DNA of 60,535 nucleotides from Candidatus Martarchaeota archaeon (GTDB lineage Archaea; Micrarchaeota; Micrarchaeia; Micrarchaeales; CABMGC01): NCBI GenBank assembly GCA_023476545.1, contig JAMCYP010000021.1, positions 1 to 60,535 of the forward strand, read 5' to 3'. Shown piece by piece: positions 26,805 to 36,180 of this stretch (position 1 is its first letter; each line of letters starts with the position of its first letter). The notes under the pieces were generated by a model. It saw only the letters and a program-made list of their open reading frames with translations, ran no database searches and was not told where the DNA came from. The position numbers and the translations under genes were made by a program.

Positions 26805-28275
26805 CCATCTTCCTGAGCCATCCGACGCTCGAGCCGTAAAGATCAGCTATGCTGTCTATCTCCTTCTTGACGAGGAGTATCCTCTCCACCCCCGGCCCCC
26901 ACGCCAGCACGTTTATCCTGCGCCTCTCTATTCCTGTTATCTCCTTCCTTATCACCCCCGCCCCCCCGAGCTCTATCCACTCGTCGCCGTGCTTGCCAAG
27001 GAGCTGCACTCCCGGCTCTACGAAAGGATAATACATCGGCTTGAACCTCAGGTTTCCGATTCCGAGGCCCTTGTAGAGCTTTGTCAGCACGTCGAAGAGG
27101 TTTGCCAGGGTAAGGTCCTTGCCTATGATTATGCCGTCATGCTGGTAGAAGTCAGTGGTGTGCTTAGGGTCTATCGTCTCATTCCTGAGGTTCCTTCCTA
27201 TGGTGAACAGCTTTACAGGCAGTTCGTACTTCTTGCCTGCGTTGATCTCCCCTATCACCTTGTTTATGTATCTACCGCTCACGCTTGTGGTGTGCGTCCT
27301 GGCCACGGCGCGCATCGCCACCTGCTTCGACCACTCCCCGTGCCACGCGGCCTCGTGCTCCTTCTTGATTCGATCTACCAGCTGCGCGTCTTCGATGTTA
27401 AGCTCGCTCGGCCTGCCGAGGAAGAACGTGTCCTGCACGTCCCTGGCAGGATGATCCTGTGGCACGAAGAGGTAATCGAATACCCAGAACGCCGGCTCTA
27501 TTATGGGCCCGCTCACCTCCGTGAATCCGAGGCCGAGGTATGCCTGCCTTATGTCGTCTATGGTCTTGCGGAGCGGATGCCTCCCGGCAACCACCGCCGC
27601 CTCTACTGGTGCCTTTACGTTGTATGCTTGAAACCTCCTCTTCGCCCATGACCTGTTCTTTATCGCGCTCCTGTCCAGCGCCTCTATGCTCTCCTCCGCC
27701 TGCCTGTCCTTCGCCAGTGTGAGTATGCCCTGCTGTGTTATCTCCACCTCTCCCAGAGCCTCCTTCTCCTTTATCTCAACGAGCTTCCTCTGCACCAGCT
27801 CCTTTATCGCGTCGCTGCCCCTGTACTTCTTGTATGCTGTGCTGTCCTTGTGCAGTTCCCTGAGCGCGGTGCCCGACTCTATGCCCTCCCTCGACGCGCG
27901 CTTGCCCGCTTCGGTGACAGTGATCCGCCCGCCTTCTATCTCTACCAGTCCTTTTCTCTTGGCCCAGCTTATGCCAATCTGGTCCTCTTTGCCCGAGAGA
28001 TCCGCCATGCTGGCTCCCTTTCCTGATGCTTTCCGCAGGATCGCGAGTTCGGGCAGGCCGTTCTTCGCATAGTCCTCGCCCTCCTTGCTTATCCTTAGCT
28101 CGTACTCTCCCTCACGCTTCACAACCACAAGCTTCTGCTTCTCGAGATTGCTTATGGCCCACACGGCCTCGTCTTTTCCGAGGCCTGACTGCTTCAGCAG
28201 CTCGCCGAAGCTCATGCGTCTCTTCTCTTTGAGTGCGGTGAGCACAGATAGCTCGTGCCTATGCAAACGATTCAC
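26794..28275 (-). CDS. pheS: phenylalanyl-tRNA synthetase alpha subunit
   Basis: HPLRKTIDDIRQAYLGLGFTEVSGPIIEPAFWVFDYLFVPQDHPARDVQDTFFL; RTHTTSVSGRYI; AWGPGVERILLV. Confidence 0.95.
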   Translation of the reverse strand: MNRLHRHELSVLTALKEKRRMSFGELLKQSGLGKDEAVWAISNLEKQKLVVVKREGEYELRISKEGEDYAKNGLPELAILRKASGKGASMADLSGKEDQIGISWAKRKGLVEIEGGRITVTEAGKRASREGIESGTALRELHKDSTAYKKYRGSDAIKELVQRKLVEIKEKEALGEVEITQQGILTLAKDRQAEESIEALDRSAIKNRSWAKRRFQAYNVKAPVEAAVVAGRHPLRKTIDDIRQAYLGLGFTEVSGPIIEPAFWVFDYLFVPQDHPARDVQDTFFLGRPSELNIEDAQLVDRIKKEHEAAWHGEWSKQVAMRAVARTHTTSVSGRYINKVIGEINAGKKYELPVKLFTIGRNLRNETIDPKHTTDFYQHDGIIIGKDLTLANLFDVLTKLYKGLGIGNLRFKPMYYPFVEPGVQLLGKHGDEWIELGGAGVIRKEITGIERRRINVLAWGPGVERILLVKKEIDSIADLYGSSVGWLRKMGGV

Positions 28276-29045
28276 CTGAGAACCCTAAAGTAGAGGTACG
28301 CGGCTATCGCCACCACCGCGACAATTATCAGCAGGTAGATCAGCGTGCCGTATTGGCTGTACACGTTGTTGAAGTACTGCACTACCTCTTGCTCCGGTGT
28401 CTGTGTAATTATGTACTCGAAGTTAAAGTTCTGCAGCGGTTCCGCGGAGTACCATGCGAAGCTGCTGCTCGAATACTGAGCGTTTGAGTTGGGTGCGGGG
28501 AAGTCCGGAAGCGGGTAGATGGAGACAATCTTCGTTCCGTTTGGCACCTCTATGGTGAGCCTGGCGTTGGCGAAGAGCGACTCTCCGCTTGCGGTGTGCA
28601 GGTAGTTGAATACGCTACTGTTGATCCTGTACTCAAACTGCCTCGGGGCCACGCTTATCACGCTTGTGACGTTGTTCGCGTCGTAACTCATCATGAGCGA
28701 CGCGTAGCCTCCGCCATCGCTCGCCGGGGTTATGGGCCCTGGCAGGAACGTGAAGTTGCTTATGCTCGACTTGGGGTTCAGTATGTGCTGCGTGAGGAAC
28801 GGCGACCCGCCTATGACCTTCTGCCAGTTGTCAAGCGACAGGTTGAACGCCTGCCTGTCCTGCGTGTACGTGGCTATCGAGGCATTGCTGACATAGAGCT
28901 GCACCCCCTCTATAACGTGCGCGGAGGTCGAGTTGGTCAGGAATACGGTGGTCGAGAGGTAGGTGGCGTTGAAATAAGCGCTGGCGCTTCCTGTGGTTAG
29001 TGCCACAAGCAGAAGGAAGGATGCCAAGACGAGCTTTGCCCTCAT
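28272..29045 (-). CDS. hypothetical secreted protein with C-terminal TM anchor
   Basis: signal peptide LVLASFLLLVALTTGSASA and C-terminal LIYLLIIVAVVAIAAYLYFRVLR. Confidence 0.65.
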   Translation of the reverse strand: MRAKLVLASFLLLVALTTGSASAYFNATYLSTTVFLTNSTSAHVIEGVQLYVSNASIATYTQDRQAFNLSLDNWQKVIGGSPFLTQHILNPKSSISNFTFLPGPITPASDGGGYASLMMSYDANNVTSVISVAPRQFEYRINSSVFNYLHTASGESLFANARLTIEVPNGTKIVSIYPLPDFPAPNSNAQYSSSSFAWYSAEPLQNFNFEYIITQTPEQEVVQYFNNVYSQYGTLIYLLIIVAVVAIAAYLYFRVLR

Positions 29046-29167
29046 TATTTTGACCTAGTTAGGATTAGAAAACAAGGTATAAAACCCTATACTCTACCCC
29101 TGCTTTTCCAGAACCTTTTTTCAAGCCAATCTTTATAAGCGGCTTGCTTGATAGACCTGTGATAAGA

Positions 29168-29554
29168 ATGATGGGAGAAAGGCCGAATTCGCAAGACAAC
29201 AGGATAACAACCGCTCCGATAAGCGGAGAAGATGACAAGATTTTCTCGATCCACAGCACGCTTGTTGTAGACGCGGAGAGCCTTCCGCTACTCGCCAGGG
29301 CATACGGCGAGGCAACAAACAGTTTCTCCGATCTGCTCAGGGTCCATAATGTGGGAAGCATGGTCTTCATAGGAACCCCAACGATCAGTATGCGAAACCA
29401 GTCGAAAGACGGTTCCGCCCTGATAGAGATAACCGCCAACGCTGACTGCGAAAGGTCAGAGATCGCAGGCCCAGAGCTGGTTGTTGCGGCGTTCCGGACC
29501 GAGGTACAGAGGTCCATGCAGCTGCTGAAAACGGACGACAGGCGTAAGGGCTGA
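29168..29554 (+). CDS. hypothetical protein
   Basis: ORF with TATA-like element upstream and no competing gene. Confidence 0.5.
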   Translation: MMGERPNSQDNRITTAPISGEDDKIFSIHSTLVVDAESLPLLARAYGEATNSFSDLLRVHNVGSMVFIGTPTISMRNQSKDGSALIEITANADCERSEIAGPELVVAAFRTEVQRSMQLLKTDDRRKG

Positions 29555-29615
29555 CGCGACTAGGATACTATTAAAAGCCTTTCAGACGAAGAATAATACA
29601 GCTGACGTGTTCTAC

Positions 29616-30041
29616 ATGGCAGAAAAAAGTAAGCTACTCGCAGTCATAAGAGTGCGCGGGCGCGTAAAGGTCAGGCAGAGCATAGCGGAGACGCTAGACA
29701 GGCTCAACCTGAGGCGTGTCAACAACCTAGTGCTGGTGAATTCAACCAACTCCTCGTACATGGGCATGCTTAAGAAGTGCAAGGACTTCGTCACTTTCGG
29801 CGAGATAGACAAGGAGACGCTTGCAAAGCTCCTGACGGCGAAGGGGATCAAGGTCGAGGATTCGGCCGCGACGTCGCTCGTTTCAGGGGGCGCATCACCA
29901 AAGGAGCTGAAGATAGAGCTTCCGCTCAGGATGCACCCGCCAAAGCACGGATACGAGGGCATAAAGAGCTCGTACGCGAACGGAGGCAGCCTCGGATACA
30001 GGAGCGAGGAGATAAACAAGCTGATAACAAGAATGCTGTGA
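29616..30041 (+). CDS. rpl30: ribosomal protein uL30
   Basis: LLAVIRVRGRVKVRQSIAETLDRLNLRRVNNLVLVNSTNSSYMGMLKKCKDFVTFGEID. Confidence 0.9.
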   Translation: MAEKSKLLAVIRVRGRVKVRQSIAETLDRLNLRRVNNLVLVNSTNSSYMGMLKKCKDFVTFGEIDKETLAKLLTAKGIKVEDSAATSLVSGGASPKELKIELPLRMHPPKHGYEGIKSSYANGGSLGYRSEEINKLITRML

Positions 30042-30047
30042 TGTATT

Positions 30048-30443
30048 ATGGTTCTACGTATCAAGAAGAGGAGAAAGTACCTCGGAAACAGGAGATGGGG
30101 AGCTGGCAACATAAAGAACGCGAGGGGAGCCGGCGACCGCGGAGGAGTAGGCAGGGGCGGAAGAAAGCACAAGATGACCTACCTGCTGGTGTACGAACGC
30201 GAGAGCCTGGTACACAAGGGCTTCGCCCCATGGAGGAAGAAGGTACTTGATATAATAGACCTTAACGCGATCTCCAAGCGCGCATCGGAGATGAAGGACG
30301 CAAAGCCCACCATAGAGCTGAAAGGCTTCAAGGTGCTGGGCAGCGGCAAGCTCGCAAAGCCTGCTGTTGTCAAGGCGAGCGGATTCTCGAAGAGCGCAGA
30401 AGAGAAGATAAAGCAGGCTGGAGGGGAAGCGCTAAGGTTCTGA
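30048..30443 (+). CDS. rpl15: ribosomal protein uL15
   Basis: KKRRKYLGNRRWGAGNIKNARGAGDRGGVGRGGRKHKMTYLL; FKVLGSGKLAKPAVVKASGFSKSAEEKIKQAGGEAL. Confidence 0.93.
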   Translation: MVLRIKKRRKYLGNRRWGAGNIKNARGAGDRGGVGRGGRKHKMTYLLVYERESLVHKGFAPWRKKVLDIIDLNAISKRASEMKDAKPTIELKGFKVLGSGKLAKPAVVKASGFSKSAEEKIKQAGGEALRF

Positions 30444-30453
30444 GTGTTTTTGG

Positions 30454-31638
30454 ATGCAACATCTTAACATCGCCTTCTATTCAGACAGCTACCTGCCCGC
30501 CGTCGATGGCGTGGTCATGTCGATACTCGAGTTCAAGCGCGAGCTCGAGAGACGGGGGCACAACGTTTACGTCTTCGCTAGCGCCAGCATGAAGGACAAG
30601 AGGAAGTACAGCTCCAGGACCGTCTTCCTGCACACTGGAATGAAGTTCAAGCCCTACCCGCAGTACAGCGTCGCGCTCTTTCCATACTACTCATCGATGC
30701 CCACCCAGCTCAAGAAACTCGACATAGACCTTGTGCACGCGCACACGCCATTCATGATGGGCTTCACCGGCCTCCTTGCCGCGAAGCTTGGCAGGTACCC
30801 GCTGGTCGGCACCTTCCACACCATGATAAACAGCTCCTCGCTCAGCACATACTATCCGAAGAACAGGGTGCTGCGCAACTTCTACTCCACATACCTCTGG
30901 AAGTACACGAAGTTCTTCTACAGGTCGTGCGATGCGACCCTTGCGCCCTCGCGCGCAGTCGCATCGATGCTCAACAGGCACCATATAGGGAACGTGTCTG
31001 TACTGCCGAACAGCGTCGACCTCAAGAGGTTCTCGCCTAGGGTAAGCGGCGAGAAGATGAGGAAGAGGCTGGGCATAAGGGACAGGGACAAGATGGTCCT
31101 CTACCTGGGCAGGATCAGCAAGGAGAAGAGGGTGGACGTGATGCTCAAAGCCGCGAAGATACTGCTTAAGAGGCGCGATGACGTCCAGTTCGTCGTGGGC
31201 GGCTCGGGGCCAGAACTGGAATCCACGAAGCGGCTGGCCACGAGGCTGGGCATAGGCCACAAAATCCACTTCCTCGGCTTCGTCGACCACGAGGCGCTCC
31301 CTGACCTCTACGCGGCGAGCGACATGCTCTGCCTGCCATCCCACCGCTTCGAGACGCAGGGCATAGTGGCGGTGGAGGCGATGGCGGTCGGAAAGCCAGT
31401 GGTCGGCTCGGACGACCTCGCGCTGAAGGACCTGATAAAGAACGGCAAGAACGGTGAGAAGTTCAGGTCGCTGGATTACGCCGACTGCGCCAGAAAGATA
31501 GAAAAGGTTTTAAATAGCAGAGACTCCTATACAAGGCAAGCGGTGAACACTGCCAAGAACTACTCTACACGGCGCGTCACCGATAAGTTGCTAAAAACTT
31601 ACGAACTTTTAGTTTCGAACAGGCGGTTAACTGAGTGA
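30454..31638 (+). CDS. GT4-family glycosyltransferase
   Basis: FYSDSYLPAVDGVVMSILEFKRELERRGHNVYVFA; LVGTFHTMI; VLYLGRISKEKRVDVMLKAAKIL; EAMAVGKPVVGSD. Confidence 0.92.
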   Translation: MQHLNIAFYSDSYLPAVDGVVMSILEFKRELERRGHNVYVFASASMKDKRKYSSRTVFLHTGMKFKPYPQYSVALFPYYSSMPTQLKKLDIDLVHAHTPFMMGFTGLLAAKLGRYPLVGTFHTMINSSSLSTYYPKNRVLRNFYSTYLWKYTKFFYRSCDATLAPSRAVASMLNRHHIGNVSVLPNSVDLKRFSPRVSGEKMRKRLGIRDRDKMVLYLGRISKEKRVDVMLKAAKILLKRRDDVQFVVGGSGPELESTKRLATRLGIGHKIHFLGFVDHEALPDLYAASDMLCLPSHRFETQGIVAVEAMAVGKPVVGSDDLALKDLIKNGKNGEKFRSLDYADCARKIEKVLNSRDSYTRQAVNTAKNYSTRRVTDKLLKTYELLVSNRRLTE

Positions 31639-31669
31639 GAATGAAGAGGGCAGCAAGCTAGCGGACAAA

Positions 31670-32269
31670 GTGGGCGGCGACAACAAGACGCAAAAGACAG
31701 AGCCGAAGCAGTCCGCGGAGCCCGACGCCACCACGAAGCTCAAGGAGCAGATCGAAGCGGAGAAGAAGAAGCGCGCCCAGCTCATAGACCAGATGAGAAG
31801 GCTGAGGAGCAAGCTCAACTACAAGCAGGAGGAGCAGATCGCCATATCGAAGCTGTCGAGCATAAACACCGTGCCGAAGAACCTCGGAAGGCTCAAGAGG
31901 ATGAAGAGCAGCATCGAGTTCAAGATATCAACGCAGGCCTCGACACTCGCGGCCGAGAGGGAGCTGATAAAGGAGCTGAACAAGATAAACAAGGAGCTGG
32001 AAGAGGCGCAGAGCGTTTACAGGTTCAAGAGAAAGGCGGAGCTCGTGACCAAGGACATAGACGAGATAGGCAAGGCTCTTGAGTCCTACAAGAACCAGGT
32101 TCTGGAGGTGGACAAGAAGCTTGACGAACTCTACGCGCAGCTGCGAGGCAGCGGCGGCGCCTGGAGGAGACTGGAGGGCGGCGCGAGGCCGAAACGCCCG
32201 CAGAAGCGCGAGGAACCCTTCGAGGTAAGCCTGGAGGACATAGCGACCATAAGGAAGAAGGAAGAGTAA
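31670..32269 (+). CDS. coiled-coil protein of unknown function
   Basis: KLKEQIEAEKKKRAQLIDQMRRLRSKLNYKQEEQ...ELIKELNKINKELEEAQ; start uncertain. Confidence 0.65.
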   Translation: MGGDNKTQKTEPKQSAEPDATTKLKEQIEAEKKKRAQLIDQMRRLRSKLNYKQEEQIAISKLSSINTVPKNLGRLKRMKSSIEFKISTQASTLAAERELIKELNKINKELEEAQSVYRFKRKAELVTKDIDEIGKALESYKNQVLEVDKKLDELYAQLRGSGGAWRRLEGGARPKRPQKREEPFEVSLEDIATIRKKEE

Positions 32270-32352
32270 TAGTGAGAATGAGAGTTGCAGAGCAACACAG
32301 ACAACAGACAAGATACAAGAAACAAGAAAGTAAGAACAAGGATTGATTTAGA

Positions 32353-33864
32353 ATGGAAAGGAAATTAGCAGATGCAGATGAATGGTACGGAACAGGAAGA
32401 TACACAAGGATTGATTCGAAGGCGGTGCGCAGCGGCGAAACGCGCCGTAGGCCCCAATCGAGACCAAGAGAGGAGAGGCAGCCCAGGGAGGAGAAGCAAC
32501 CCAAGGAAGAGAGGAAGCCAAGGGCTCCCCGGGAGGTCATAAAGGACGGCAAGCTGAGGCTTACCTTCTATGGCGCGGCCAGGGAGGTGGGAAGGAGCTG
32601 CATAATGGTAGAGGGCAAGGACACCAAGATACTGATAGACGCGGGCATAAAGCTCGGCGAGGTGGAAGAGCACCCAGTCATAGAAGACTCGCTGCTCAGC
32701 GAGATAGACGCCATAGTGATATCGCACGCGCACCTGGACCACTGCGGCTACCTGCCGCACATACTGTCGAACGGGTTCAACGGCCCGATCTACGCGCTCA
32801 AGCCCACGTTCGAACTCGTGAACGTGATCGTGAACGACTACCTTAACATCTCCAAGCCAAAGGGAATAAGGAAGGACGCGCTCGCGAAGATGCCAAAGCA
32901 CTACAAGATGGTCGAGTACCACGAGGAGTTCAAGGTCAAGGACCTCTCGATAAAACTCGTGCCTGCTGGCCACATACTCGGAAGCGCAATGGTGGAGATC
33001 AGGGAAGGGGACAACAGGCTCCTCTACACCGGAGACATAAGCCTCAAGACCACAAAGCTGCTTGACCCCGCGTACACCGAGTACCTCAATGCCAGCACGC
33101 TCATAACTGAGAGCACATACAGCGGCACAGATGACGTCTTCATATCGGAGAAGCAGGTCATGGCAGACTTCGTTAAGAGCATGAAGGAGACGCTGAAGGA
33201 CGGCAACAAGGTGATAATACCGAGCTTCGCAGTCGGGAAGGCGCAGACCGTGCTCTTCATACTCGACGACTACGTGCGCTCCGGGGTGCTGCCGAAGGTG
33301 CCGATATACGTAGACGGAATGATAAACAAGGTGATGCGCATCTACAGGCACAATGTGATCTACTGCAGGGACGAGCTGCAGAAGCGCATACTGATGAGCG
33401 ACGACGACCCGTTCAAGAGCCCGAACTTCCACGTGGTGGAGGGCAAGGACGAGAGGTCGAAGGTGATAAAGAAGGTCGAGCCTGCGATAATAGTAACGAC
33501 GAGCGGCATGCTCAAGGGAGGGCCGGTGGTCAGGTACCTGGAGAAACTGGGCGACGACAGCGCGAACAAGCTCATAATCATGGGCTACCAGGCTCCGGGC
33601 ACTCAGGGAAGCGAGATACTCGGAGGAGCCAAGGAGGTAAGCTTCGACGGGAAGAAGGTGAAGATAGGGCTAAAGGTGGAGACCTACAGGCTTCCGGGCC
33701 ACGCGGACAGGGAGCAGCTCCTCAGGCTGATCGGAAAGGTGCAGGGTCTGAAGAACATATTCATAATCCACGGCGAGGAGAGCAAGCAGAAGGAGTTTGC
33801 CACGGAGCTGAGCCGCAAGTACAAGGTCACGCTGCCCGTGCTGAAGGAGCACTACGAGGTATGA
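32353..33864 (+). CDS. beta-CASP metallo-beta-lactamase ribonuclease (aCPSF2-like)
   Basis: VISHAHLDHCGYLPHI, PAGHILGSAMVEI, LLYTGDISLKTTKLLDPA, TESTYSG, TTSGMLKGGPVVRYLEKL, HADREQLL, IHGEESKQKEF; no KH region seen. Confidence 0.93.
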   Translation: MERKLADADEWYGTGRYTRIDSKAVRSGETRRRPQSRPREERQPREEKQPKEERKPRAPREVIKDGKLRLTFYGAAREVGRSCIMVEGKDTKILIDAGIKLGEVEEHPVIEDSLLSEIDAIVISHAHLDHCGYLPHILSNGFNGPIYALKPTFELVNVIVNDYLNISKPKGIRKDALAKMPKHYKMVEYHEEFKVKDLSIKLVPAGHILGSAMVEIREGDNRLLYTGDISLKTTKLLDPAYTEYLNASTLITESTYSGTDDVFISEKQVMADFVKSMKETLKDGNKVIIPSFAVGKAQTVLFILDDYVRSGVLPKVPIYVDGMINKVMRIYRHNVIYCRDELQKRILMSDDDPFKSPNFHVVEGKDERSKVIKKVEPAIIVTTSGMLKGGPVVRYLEKLGDDSANKLIIMGYQAPGTQGSEILGGAKEVSFDGKKVKIGLKVETYRLPGHADREQLLRLIGKVQGLKNIFIIHGEESKQKEFATELSRKYKVTLPVLKEHYEV

Positions 33865-34161
33865 TCACTCGTCACTGCTGCGCTCTATCCTGAAGCCGTC
33901 GTACCCTTCCCCATCTCCGGCATCCTGCTCGGCCCTCTCAATGTGCATGACCTGGGGGCCGTGCTGATAGCTGACCGCTATCTCTTTCTCGAACAGGGCA
34001 AGCGTATCGCTGTCTCCAACCGCCACCACCTCAACGCTTCCGTCTCTCAAGTTTCTAACGTGTCCTGTAACGTTGCGGCGTCTTGCGACATCACGCACCA
34101 GGTTCCTGTAACCGACGCCCTGTACCACCCCGTGCACTATCAGCGTTACCTTCATCGTCAC
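33865..34161 (-). CDS. acyP: acylphosphatase
   Basis: LIVHGVVQGVGYRNLVRDVARRRNVTGHVRNLRDGSVEVVAVGD. Confidence 0.9.
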   Translation of the reverse strand: MTMKVTLIVHGVVQGVGYRNLVRDVARRRNVTGHVRNLRDGSVEVVAVGDSDTLALFEKEIAVSYQHGPQVMHIERAEQDAGDGEGYDGFRIERSSDE

Positions 34162-34212
34162 AGAATGTGCTATTGATATTTAAAAGTTAAATGCCGAGTT
34201 GGCTAAGAATGC

Positions 34213-35445
34213 ATGCAGACAAAACTATTCACTCTGGAAAACGGGATGAAGGTCGCGATCTATTCGGCTCCGCAGTACGAGACTGTTGGTGTGACTGTGG
34301 GAGTGAGATATGGATCGATAGATGAAGATCCAAGGGTCAGCGGCGCCGCCCACTATCTCGAACATATGCTCTTCAAGGGAACGAAGAGGCGCACGTGGCA
34401 GCAGATAAACGATATACCTCGAAACCTTGGAATGATACGCAACGCGTTCACAGACAAGGAAACGACCACGTACTTCCTCGGATCCTACAAGGGATATTTT
34501 GACAAGGCGCTTGACTTGCTCTCAGACCAGGTGATCAACTCGACCTTCCCGAAGAAAGAGTTTGAACTCGAGCGCGGTCCTATAATCAATGAGAACCTGA
34601 TAAACGACGACTCGCCTATATACATGTTCTATGATTTCATCCCCAAGGTTCTTTACAAGAAACATCCGGCGAAGATGCCGACAGGAGGCGATGAAGCGAC
34701 GATAAAGAGGACGAGACTATCGGATGTGCTCAACATATACGACAAGTACTACTCTCCAGAGAACATGCTTGTCTCTGTATATGGAGGCGTTAACGCTGCG
34801 AAGGCACTCTTGCTCGTTAAGAAACATTTCTCTGGATTTGAGAAGAAACACAGCCCGCAACACAGAACAAACGCAAATGAACGGCAGGAGAGGAACGAAC
34901 TCACAGTGTCGAAGAGAGGAATAAAACAGACCCGGATAGGCATAGGGTTTAAGACGGCCGCGTTCGGCGATGCTGGCATTGGCGAATACGCTTCAATTTC
35001 CGTAATATCGGAGATACTAAGCAGGCGCATGTTTGACGAAGTGAGGGAGAAGCGCGGCCTATCATACGACCCGAGGGCGTCCTACTCTGCTTACAGCACA
35101 TTCAGTTTCATAGCCGCGGCTGCTGGAGTGGAACCCAAGAACCTGGAGCAAGCGAAGGAAGTCATACTCAAGGAGTTCGAAAAGATGCAGAATGGAGAGG
35201 TGGGCAGGGACGAGCTGCAGAAACGAAAGAACGGGCTCAGCATACGTTTCCTGACCCAGCGCGAAGACACTCTTGGTATGGCACTTTCAATGTCCGAGGC
35301 GTACCTGCTGTATGGAGACGCGCTGATCGCCGAACGCATGCCGGCTCTGATAAAAAGAGTCACGCTTGATGATGTGCGTAAGTACTGCAGCAGATATATC
35401 AACGCTGATAGGTACGGACTGGTAGTTCTGAAGCCTAAGAAGTAA
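34213..35445 (+). CDS. M16 family zinc peptidase
   Basis: GSIDEDPRVSGAAHYLEHMLFKGTKRRTWQQIND; EVREKRGLSYDPRASYSAY. Confidence 0.92.
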   Translation: MQTKLFTLENGMKVAIYSAPQYETVGVTVGVRYGSIDEDPRVSGAAHYLEHMLFKGTKRRTWQQINDIPRNLGMIRNAFTDKETTTYFLGSYKGYFDKALDLLSDQVINSTFPKKEFELERGPIINENLINDDSPIYMFYDFIPKVLYKKHPAKMPTGGDEATIKRTRLSDVLNIYDKYYSPENMLVSVYGGVNAAKALLLVKKHFSGFEKKHSPQHRTNANERQERNELTVSKRGIKQTRIGIGFKTAAFGDAGIGEYASISVISEILSRRMFDEVREKRGLSYDPRASYSAYSTFSFIAAAAGVEPKNLEQAKEVILKEFEKMQNGEVGRDELQKRKNGLSIRFLTQREDTLGMALSMSEAYLLYGDALIAERMPALIKRVTLDDVRKYCSRYINADRYGLVVLKPKK

Positions 35446-35452
35446 TGATCGC

Positions 35453-35968
35453 ATGGCACTGCTGGATGGCTACAGAGGTAAGTTCAAACTCAGGCAGGTG
35501 AGCCTCTGTCTTCTGGTCAGGGAAATGGAGGTATTACTGGCGCTGAAGAAGCGCAGCTTCGGAGTAGGTAAATGGAACGGTGTGGGAGGAAAACAGCAGC
35601 CTGGAGAGAGCATAGAGCAGACCGCGGTACGGGAGACCCAAGAGGAGATAGGTGTAACCCCAACATCGATGCGGCGTGTAGCGACCCTCAATTTCTACTT
35701 TGTAGGAGATACGGAAGACAGAAACTGGAACCAGCAGGTCGTTGTCTTTCTCGTGAACAAGTGGGACGGAACACCGGCTGAGAGCGAAGAGATGCGTCCT
35801 GAATGGTTCAAACAAAACGAATTACCTTTCCAAAAGATGTGGGAGGATGATGCTTACTGGATGCCGCAGGTGCTGGAAGGAAAGAATATCATTGGCCATT
35901 TCCTTTTCGATGAGAACCAGAAGATGGTGGATCGAGAGGTAGAAGAAAGTGCGAGCGCCGGGATTTGA
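35453..35968 (+). CDS. NUDIX hydrolase, MTH1-like
   Basis: GVGKWNGVGGKQQPGESIEQTAVRETQEEIGV Nudix box; EMRPEWFKQNELPFQKMWEDDAYWMPQVLEGKNIIGHFLFDE resembles MTH1. Confidence 0.9.
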   Translation: MALLDGYRGKFKLRQVSLCLLVREMEVLLALKKRSFGVGKWNGVGGKQQPGESIEQTAVRETQEEIGVTPTSMRRVATLNFYFVGDTEDRNWNQQVVVFLVNKWDGTPAESEEMRPEWFKQNELPFQKMWEDDAYWMPQVLEGKNIIGHFLFDENQKMVDREVEESASAGI

Positions 35969-36022
35969 ACCCGGGTCTTTGCCTTGGAGGGGCAAAGTCC
36001 TACCAGGCTAGACTACACTCGC
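35950..36022 (-). tRNA. tRNA-Gly (UCC)
   Basis: reverse complement GCGAGTG-TA-GTCTAGCCTGGTAGGAC-T-TTGCC-CCTCCAA-GGCAA...CGGGTTCAAATCCCGG-CGCTCGC-A; anticodon TCC. Confidence 0.88.
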
Positions 36023-36127
36023 ACAGGAAGGAATTCGCCTCTCAGGTATTTAATATAGCTCACTTTGAAACCCCCATCACGCCGCGTCTCTTCTCGCCTT
36101 CAGAATCGTATTGCCCCTAACTAAAGC

Positions 36128-36146
36128 GCGAGCGCCGGGATTTGAA
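36128..36146 (-). repeat. 19-nt isolated copy of the tRNA-Gly 3' end (att-like)
   Basis: gcgagcgccgggatttgaa, identical to 35951-35969 and 36940-36958, not part of a full tRNA. Confidence 0.85.
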
Positions 36147-36180
36147 TTAATAATTCAAATACAGAACATATGCGTAACTT

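Noticed and set aside
25398-27651. Plus-strand ORFs of 472 and 339 aa opposite pheT/pheS
   Set aside because: Shadow ORFs; translations are low in recognisable domains and PheRS subunits explain the region.
32365-33432. 355-aa minus-strand ORF opposite the beta-CASP nuclease
   Set aside because: Shadow ORF; the nuclease motifs are complete on the plus strand.
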